Source: Phoronis australis (lineage: Eukaryota > Phoronida > Phoronidae). From it: 64,000 nucleotides of DNA. The translations under genes were made by a program, and so were the position numbers. The stretch lies in assembly GCA_002633005.1 (NCBI GenBank), contig NMRA01000262.1, positions 10,786 through 74,785 on the forward strand, read 5' to 3'. Shown piece after piece: positions 56,496-64,000 of the stretch; position 1 is the first letter of the stretch, and the number at the start of each line of letters is the position of its first letter. Under the pieces are notes generated by a model. The model saw only the letters and a list, made by a program, of their open reading frames with translations. It searched no databases and had not been told where the DNA came from.

Positions 56496-58119
56496 CACCT
56501 ATGTATATGTGGAAAGTGACGCCGTGAGTTAACACTGGGGCAGTTGTAAACGGACATCATCGTGGCATAATCACTCAGTAAATAGAAGTATATTGTGAGG
56601 AGTGGGTCTACCCGTGTAGTTGCATGTGTATTTATGTGGCTGAGTTACTCGATGTTATTTTGACCCAGAATGATAGATCGGAGCCGTTTAGTCACTGCTA
56701 GGGGTTGAGGGTCACGGCACCAAAAAGATGCGGATTATATTGTGTATGAGAATAAAACCCGAAGTGGTTCGAAGAGAAAAGTATTTCTGTTTGTGGTATG
56801 ATGTATTTAAAAGCTACTGGTGAGATAGTATAAGGATATAACATATAACATGCAAGTGAAAACTAATCAATGGGGAAGATTAGCTAGTGCTGGGATGATT
56901 TGTAAATATATGTCAAGAGGTACCAATTAATAACAGTAAATACCTAAGCTAATTAACCGTGAACACCTGTCATAAACACATGGCAATATGCGACTAAAAT
57001 GAATTAATTTTCCACATTCTTTAAAAGCACGCCTCCACGGTTTTTAAAATACACTGAGAAGCACAACACGCCACATGGGTGGTTGGTTGCAGTAGCTTGA
57101 GTCGGGGGGTCATCTTGGGCAACACCGTGGCAAGGTTGCTGCACAGATGGGGGGAGACCAGGTGGTAAAAATTACCCATGGGCGACACAAAGGAAGACGG
57201 AGCTTAAGCGAAATTGGGTAATTTATAGACAAGAGCCACCCCCAAGTTGTAAAAGTGTCGACATTACACCACCGTGATGTCCATCACTTGTAATGGTGAG
57301 TCGCTACACTAAGCTCTGTGCATGTGAATTTTTCGAGCACTCCTCGCAGTGCAATTACTTGACTGGGAATTGTGAATCTCTTGGCAAATCATGACGTTTC
57401 AAACCTTTGCTTTCTTATGCTTAAGTAGGCCTTCTTAATATCTGCGTTTTTTCAATAAAAAAACAACACGAAATTGTGTGTGCAGTTCTCAAAATGAGTC
57501 GGGCTCTGATGATTTTTCTCTCAAAATGTAGTACTTTACCGTAGCCATAGAAAAGGCGAGCACAAGCCTATTATTATACACGATATTGAAAATCGAAGTT
57601 TAAAATCGAAAATGCCTGATCAATATATAGGCCTAGTCATCCATTTTTCCAAGAAAAACCGGCGCAAAACATTAACTTCATTTGGTGAGCTACCCTACAC
57701 CGTGTTTATTCGCTTATTTGCTCGCCACAGGTGTGTTTGCTATTGGTCCCATTGTTATCATTAACTCTCTGAACGGTACTTTTCTGACCTCACCTTTGAG
57801 ACCGCATGTCCCGCCTCCAGGAAAAGGAAGAAATTGTAGCGTCAGTTTTATGAAGAAATTAAACTTCAACTCATTTTATTGTTAGTACAAATTTCAATTT
57901 CGACTGTGACATTTTCGCCAATGTCTTTGCTATCAGTAACAATAATTTTGGTCATTTCTGTTAAATATAACAAAATAGATATTTTGTTACTATCTTATTT
58001 CATAGGTCTAGGAAGCTGGAATTGACTGGCAAAACTACAATTATCTCTTTCATTTTTTTCTTTAAAATATGCAAATTATTCAACAGTGGCACGATCGCTT
58101 ATAGGGTAAAATGCAAACG

Positions 58120-58400
58120 CGCATTTTAAAATGTGGCGAAGTAATCCACATTTCGTTTCGCTAGGGAAACCCAGCGGAACTTCCTGATCGTCGCGTGGCC
58201 TGCACCTGCACCTGCACCACCGGCGCTCAGTTTCTGGCGGCCGGGCGGAGCAGCAGGTGGGCACCTCAGTGTCCAAGCTTTCTGATCGGCCCCCCCAGCC
58301 GATCACTTGCACCGGGGATTTTTGGCACCTGTCGAAACAACAGGTGCGCGCGCCGGGTGGAACAATGGGTCCGTACACTGACACATTTTAAAACGCAAGT
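58120..58400. other. GC-rich patch bounded by TTTTAAAA motifs
   Basis: This island of about 60% G+C in AT-rich surroundings is bordered by ACGCGCATTTTAAAATGTGG on the left and the inverted-like ACACATTTTAAAACGC on the right. Both strands are open (108 and 102 codons) with Cys/Arg-rich, repetitive translations (TCTCTT, CRCRCR) that suggest composition rather than coding. It may be a small inverted-end element or a CpG island. Confidence 0.3.
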
Positions 58401-59044
58401 GTTCTCTTTACCCCGCCTATATCGTGGTGCCCTCGCTGTCGTGCCATCAAATTATAGGTCACATGACCACAAACGTCATGACCTTGGCGGGCTCTTTGAA
58501 GAAAATGTGGCTAGGCTGTGAACGAACGGTGGGGTCATGGACGTCTTTCAGTGAGTTCTAGTAAATTGCACTGGTAATAAATTCTGTAGGATTGGATCTA
58601 ACTCTGTTGCAAGAGTAGGGGACCAAAGAACACGGCAAAATAGGAAAATAGTTCATTGGCAGCTATAGACCGGCAGCCCAGAGCACTTAGCATAGATGAA
58701 CGAGGTACCAACATCTGACCACGGGAGCATTTAAAGTCCACCTCAGTATGTACAGAAATGGACGTCTGCCGTTGTATGCACTCTGGGTGTGACCCCTGGG
58801 GGCCTTACAAAGACCCCAAAAAATGAGCTAGACTAGATATTCGAGGTACCAACCAAAACTGATTTAAAACGAACAATAATACCGCACTGAACACCGAATG
58901 ACCCATGACAGACAAATTGCACTCTGGAATGGGTCCGGCAGAAGCCAAAAAAGGACCCCCCAAAAATGAGCTAGCACATACATTCGAGGTACCACACAAA
59001 ACCAATTCCATGTGATTCAATACATGTCACAGATCACTAAAACC

Positions 59045-59728
59045 NNNNNNNNNNNNNNNNNNNNNNNNNNNNNNNNNNNNNNNNNNNNNNNNNNNNNNNN
59101 NNNNNNNNNNNNNNNNNNNNNNNNNNNNNNNNNNNNNNNNNNNNNNNNNNNNNNNNNNNNNNNNNNNNNNNNNNNNNNNNNNNNNNNNNNNNNNNNNNNN
59201 NNNNNNNNNNNNNNNNNNNNNNNNNNNNNNNNNNNNNNNNNNNNNNNNNNNNNNNNNNNNNNNNNNNNNNNNNNNNNNNNNNNNNNNNNNNNNNNNNNNN
59301 NNNNNNNNNNNNNNNNNNNNNNNNNNNNNNNNNNNNNNNNNNNNNNNNNNNNNNNNNNNNNNNNNNNNNNNNNNNNNNNNNNNNNNNNNNNNNNNNNNNN
59401 NNNNNNNNNNNNNNNNNNNNNNNNNNNNNNNNNNNNNNNNNNNNNNNNNNNNNNNNNNNNNNNNNNNNNNNNNNNNNNNNNNNNNNNNNNNNNNNNNNNN
59501 NNNNNNNNNNNNNNNNNNNNNNNNNNNNNNNNNNNNNNNNNNNNNNNNNNNNNNNNNNNNNNNNNNNNNNNNNNNNNNNNNNNNNNNNNNNNNNNNNNNN
59601 NNNNNNNNNNNNNNNNNNNNNNNNNNNNNNNNNNNNNNNNNNNNNNNNNNNNNNNNNNNNNNNNNNNNNNNNNNNNNNNNNNNNNNNNNNNNNNNNNNNN
59701 NNNNNNNNNNNNNNNNNNNNNNNNNNNN
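59045..59728. other. Assembly gap (684 N)
   Basis: A run of undetermined bases. The sequence just before it (58740-59030) holds two or three diverged units with AAAAATGAGCTAG and ATTCGAGGTACCA, so the gap probably hides a longer tandem array. Confidence 1.
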
Positions 59729-61520
59729 TGAACTACCGTATTTCATTCTTGCATTATGAAAACCCCGATGAACATGTTCATATTATTAGGGAAAAGTAGG
59801 TCTAGACCTAATAAACTTTGGTCAATGAAGAAAGTCTTCTCTTGTCAATCAGTGCGTCATACGAGCAAAAAAATTGACGGAAAAGATTTCCAAGGTTACA
59901 TGTCACTATTCCGAATGTTCATCACTCCAAAAGTCGTCTACTTCGAAGTTACTGCGAAGGTTCGCTACCTTCAAAAGTTCACTCTACTTCGAATGTCCAC
60001 AATTCCGAAACCAAAACTCCGTCAGTTCATTACTCTGCCTTGTACGTGCTAACGAGTCGGAACTAATATGAGAAAAGTATTGTATTTTTGCCCATTTAGT
60101 AACTATTTAAAGGGCGTACAAAGTTGAATAGTTCTTAAAACATTAATTACACTGTTTACAAATGAGCTCAGTTCCAATCAATGCCAATCGCGAATCTTCA
60201 ATATAACTAACAACTCATTCAGTCTGAAGCAGGGACAACATCAGGTCAAGACTTCAGCAACCAATAGCGGCGATTTTAAGTTTAAGACTACTGAATGGGA
60301 CTCTCCGACTTTGTGAAGACTGGCAGGGACAGGGTAACATACTCACACCTACTAACTACATTTAGTTTCGATCCGGCCATGCGCGTGGTTCCGATGGGTG
60401 AGTTTGAGGGGCATGCAGTTAAACTATAGCTCAGTCACGCTATGAAATGATGTGACCTTGCATGGATTTGATGAATGTATCATGGTTGATAATTCATCAA
60501 TATTCCTACTTCTTAATCTTTTAAAAATCCCATTACGTACTCATTTTTCGTATTCAAAAGACATGCGGGCAATTTCCCATACGCATGGAACCCAGGCGTT
60601 GTTTAAGCATAGGTACACCACCTAGTGCATCTAATAACCGAAGTGTCGTTTATTTCTGCATGTAAAGGGGTACATGTCTGATACACCCAAGTCTGAAATT
60701 TGATCTTTTCGGAGTAATGAACCTTAAGTGAACCTTTGGAATACTGGGCTGTTCCCATTTCCAGCGATGTAAGCAAGTTAAGTAACGCGCAAAATACAAC
60801 CAGATCAAAATACTCAAGTCGATCATGCTTCGATTAAATATTTCCGACCGAGTATGTATGAGGTGTAATCACTCATTTATAAGCACGCCCGGTTTGAAAG
60901 TTTGGCAGTAGGTAACGTGGGAACATTCTCTTTCTGGACCACATTACATGTACATCCGAATTTGGGTCCCGTTCTTTGTGAGCAACCATCAGGGCATCCT
61001 CATTTCTGGTATTACGAATTCCGTCTGATCTGTTGGGAACATAGAGCTGAGAGTCGTCGTTGTGTATATAGATTTCCCTCCCCCTAGTGAAAGTGCGTCA
61101 AGGGCCTTACTGAAAACTCTAAAGTGTCGACGTTTGTAAAATATCAAAGGTCCACCGTACCAGAAATTCAAACCACCCCCCGCACAATGCTGGCTACGGG
61201 CCTGTGTTATTTGTTGTATTTTGAAATGAGTAACTTATACATGGGCGGCGCAGCACTGAAGTGAGCGTAAGCCCCCCATCCCCCCTGTGGTGCAGTGCCC
61301 AAAGACCATGGGCGGTACAGCACTGAAGAAAATGGGGGGCAATGGCCCCGCTATGGTGCGCCCCCCTTGCATTGTTGCGAAAACTCCCGTCTCTTGAGCT
61401 CAAAGTCGATTTGCCGGAGCTGAGAAAAAGCCAAAAATGTCAGACAATGTAGAAAATAGTAAAGACTGCACTTCAAATCCTGTTAAAATATATAGCTGTT
61501 GAGCCTAATGAAAAGTTAAT

Positions 61521-61732
61521 TGGCAGTTGTGTTCCTGATGAGAGGACTCTTGGCAGTTGTGTTCCCGATGAGAGGACTCTTGGCAGTTGTGTTCCTGATG
61601 AGAGGACTTGGCAGTTGTGTTCCTGATGAGAGAACTCTTGGCAGTTGTGTTCCTGATGAGAGGACTCTTGGCAGTTGTGTTCCTGATGAGAGGACTCTTG
61701 GCAGTTGTGTTCCTGATGAGAGGACTCTGTTG
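61521..61732. repeat. 30-bp tandem repeat, about 7 copies
   Basis: The unit is TGGCAGTTGTGTTCCTGATG followed by AGAGGACTCT. One copy lacks three bases. Open frames through it on both strands are artefacts. Confidence 0.93.
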
Positions 61733-61819
61733 ATTTTTGGACATGGCTGCTGTGTCCCCCCATAGTGTTTTTTGCATCTTCGCTTATTTAAGCCCCTTGA
61801 ACGAGCTTTGTGAAGTTTT

Positions 61820-61942
61820 GTCAGATGTGTTCGTAGGGATGTGTCAGTTTGTCAGATGTGTTCGTAGCGATGTGTCAATTTGTCAGATGTGTTCTAGGGA
61901 TGTGTCAGTTTGTCAACTATCAATGTTTGTAGGGATGTGTTA
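61820..61942. repeat. ~31-bp tandem repeat, about 4 copies
   Basis: The units share TTTGTCAGATGTGTTCGTAG and GGATGTGTCAG with deletions. Confidence 0.85.
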
Positions 61943-63088
61943 AACTGCAGGGAGGATCATGATTATTTCCAGAGTTTGAAATTCAGGAATGATGCCCCCT
62001 AATATCTTCACCTCTAATATTTTGTATGGGTACCCACGATTTTGGTGGCTGCCTCTACGGGTTTGCCTCCCAAGGCAATATTAAAAGCTTGCATCCCTAT
62101 GACAGTCCCTATGACAGGGGAGCAAACTTGGAAATGAGCACAAATGGGAGCTAAAATGGTATGTGGCGTTAAAAGGAATTTGACTAAAACCATGACGACA
62201 AAAGTGTCGTTAAGTCACATTAACTTGTTTGGATTCCTGTAAGCTAGCCTACTAAAGCTGCTCACTTTGTTTCACTCTCCCTCCCCTCCCCCCTCCTTCA
62301 TATTGCATCGCAATTGTATAATGCAATGCGTGTATATTGTTAAGCTGTTATTTTCTGTCGATGTGTCCTATCACATTAATTTGACCCTTTTGCAAGGAAT
62401 AATTAGAATTCAACGTGTTTGTTCAGATTATGAATTTATAACATAGTGCGATCAATGGGAATAGTTGAAGACAGGTGATAGCCCATGCAACTATGTATTA
62501 TTTAAAATGGTATCAGTTTAGAAAATCAAACATCACGTTATCTTGCTTACTAGCTAGGACAGAAACTATAACTCATTCACAAATCATTCCTTGCTGTCTA
62601 ACATGCATTTTGACAGCATAAACCAAGCTTTCAAAACGTCACAACACGTTAAGCAGGGCTTATGGTTATATTTACAAAACAGTTCCATTAGAGTGAAACA
62701 TTGTTCTCTAGTGGCCAATAATAACTATTGTTCAGCTCCACATGTTTTGAAAAGAAACAGTTCGATATATACTACTAGACTTTTTTCCAGCAGTAGTTAA
62801 ACAAAGAAGCATCCTTTATCTTATTGATTAAAGGAGTTGATGATTACCAATATTGAACCAGGCTGATTTGTTCTATTTTGTTGACATGACTCGACATCAA
62901 TTCAGCTTTGAACACTAATTTCCAGTTTAGGCCAGGCACAACCTCCATATATACATTATTGAAGTTCAATGCTTAAAATTAGACTGAAAATTTATTCACA
63001 GAATTGTGTGGTGGACACTCAGTGGATAGTTGTTGCGAGTAATTGCCACATTCTTTTAATCGTGCCAAATGTTTCCCTTACATTGCAG

Positions 63089-63255
63089 GAAAAGTGACCG
63101 TATCCGATTCATTTCCTCATGTTGGTGGCGACACTTCCATTTCCTGCACCATACCGCGCCAGTGTCTAAACACTTCAAATACCAAGCATATTTGCTTCAT
63201 CCATCATTTCTTCTCAAGACAGAAAGCTGGGTTGCAAGCACGTGTCATTCCACAG
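63089..63255 (+). CDS. Putative Ig-like domain exon
   Basis: The acceptor is TTACATTGCAG and the donor CACAG|GTAATT. If entered in phase 1, as the leader exon at 51394 requires, the first codon is GGA and the exon reads GKVTVSDSFPHVGGDTSISC then TIPRQC and KHICFIHHFF. A small GGD before S-I-S-C, followed about 20 residues later by K-x-x-C, resembles the B-strand Cys and the C-strand Cys of CD300/pIgR-type V domains. The G-strand half would be in a later exon outside the window. The family assignment is tentative; the splice sites and open frame are good. Confidence 0.4.
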
Positions 63256-63449
63256 GTAATTGTATTGTCAAGACTGCCATACATTAACTGATTTGGCTTG
63301 TGATGGGGAACCTATTGTAACATACGGTAATCACTTATTTAGCTCACCATGTGACCAATAAGTGAAATTCTGTTTTGTTAAATTAATCCACAAAGTTAAA
63401 GATGAAGAAATTTTAATCTGCTATCATAATTCCTTATTTCTACTGTTAC

Positions 63450-63508
63450 TTTTATTATTACTGCTGCTGCTGCTGCTGCCGTTGCTGCTGCTACTTAAAG
63501 CTGCTGCT
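63450..63508. repeat. TTA/CTG trinucleotide tract
   Basis: Interrupted TTA and CTG repeats following the putative Ig-like exon. Confidence 0.9.
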
Positions 63509-63598
63509 GTAATACGCTTAGAACTGTTACGGTATATTACCAGTAATTCTAGTAGAGTGCTTTTATCAGCCAGCAACTACAGTACTATCACACCATCA

Positions 63599-63722
63599 AT
63601 TTTAGGCATAGCATGGTGGACAAGTGCAATTTTAGGCATAGCATGGTGGACAAGTGCAATTTTAGGCATAGCATGGTGGACAAGTGCAATTTTAGGCATA
63701 GCATGGTGGACAAGTGCAATTT
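63599..63722. repeat. 30-bp minisatellite, about 4 copies
   Basis: The unit TTTTAGGCATAGCATGGTGG followed by ACAAGTGCAA is perfect across copies. It is open in frame on both strands. Confidence 0.95.
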
Positions 63723-64000
63723 CATTTTCTTGTTTTTCGTGAGAAATATGAATCACCAAATTTTATAATGCTCTGCCATGTTCAAGTTGTGTATGGATAC
63801 AGACAATATTGTGTACAAGTCTGGCCATTCACAACAGTGTCAAACGATATCTTTGAAATTGAAACAAAAACAGTTCGACAATTTTTGTTTTCTGTTATTT
63901 CTGTTTATAGAAGAACACTTTGCGTGCACTTGCAATAGAGTATGTAGTATGTGTTTATTGTTACTGTTTAGTGTGTGCTGATTTACGAATTCCGAACAAT

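Larger units (their letters stand above)
51473..63088. other. Possible long intron or intergenic sequence, repeat-rich
   Basis: It contains the duplicated block around 52800, a retroelement-like fragment at 54411-54593, several minisatellites, a tetranucleotide tract, a GC-rich patch near 58.15-58.4 kb and the N gap. No exon is confidently recognised. Nothing specific is seen in 56.5-57.7 kb, 59.75-61.2 kb and 61.95-63.0 kb. Confidence 0.5.

Noticed and set aside
55973-56527. 184-codon Tyr/Leu/Ser/Pro-rich frame resembling a membrane protein
   Set aside because: It is a tetranucleotide CTAC/CTAT/TTCT tract broken by an n, so the translation is purely repeat-driven.
57731-57880. Possible phase 1-1 exon (GVFAIGPIVIINSLNGTF...) between the leader and Ig-like exons
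   Set aside because: It has a CCACAG acceptor and GTTAGT donor, but joining it to the exon at 63089 creates TGA at the junction, and no domain is recognisable.
58076-58521. GC-rich overlapping frames with Cys/Arg-rich translations
   Set aside because: Both strands are equally open, the translations are low in complexity and no splice-compatible context or family match is seen.
59012-59746. 239-codon frames on both strands
   Set aside because: They consist almost entirely of the N gap.

Overview
This is an animal (metazoan) nuclear window, about 60% A+T, with intron-split genes, long introns, many private tandem repeats and several DNA-transposon remnants. Nothing bacterial or viral is visible. 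The exon sequences, and the repeats (TTAA-flanked THAP-carrying element, P2X7-like zinc-module remnant, 5-bp-duplication transposons), suggest a marine invertebrate, perhaps a hemichordate or lancelet. I cannot name the species from sequence alone.

The main gene, on the + strand from about 4.85 to 43.5 kb, is an essentially complete CDC14 dual-specificity phosphatase. Sixteen coding exons can be joined in phase with GT/AG borders. They give a protein of about 619-632 residues, depending on the start and on one alternative donor. It has both phosphatase-like halves, the HCKAGLGRTG active-site loop (split between exons 9 and 10), a Ser/Arg-rich tail and a nine-residue last exon whose end resembles the vertebrate CDC14A C-terminus. 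The most striking feature is a duplicated exon 8 (8a at 24279-24366, 8b at 25322-25409). Both copies are 88 nt, have the same phases and intact splice sites, and differ at 6 of 29 residues. Using both would give a stop codon within three codons, so the pair is built for mutually exclusive splicing.

The CDC14 introns hold most of the other structure. Intron 3 (11.6 kb) has six or more unrelated minisatellites. Intron 5 has a hairpin MITE-like element next to exon 6. Intron 11 has a nested transposon: an outer TTAA-flanked element carrying a decayed THAP domain and a decayed P2X7-like cysteine module, interrupted by a 1.5-kb TA-flanked element. Intron 13 begins with a 47-bp array that repeats the exon 13 splice donor. 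Intron 14 has a 21-bp array split by about 2 kb of repeat units, each bearing CTCF-like motifs. Intron 15 has a nearly perfect 42-bp minisatellite of about 44 copies.

From 43.5 to 64 kb the sequence is gene-poor. It has a 1.67-kb element with clean 16-bp inverted ends and a 5-bp duplication, a possible retroelement ORF fragment, a 684-base N gap, and seven single-n joins, three of which are flanked by near-identical duplications that look like unmerged haplotypes. A signal-peptide exon (51394-51472) and a phase-compatible Ig-like exon (63089-63255) suggest the start of a second, secreted or membrane, gene that continues past the window.
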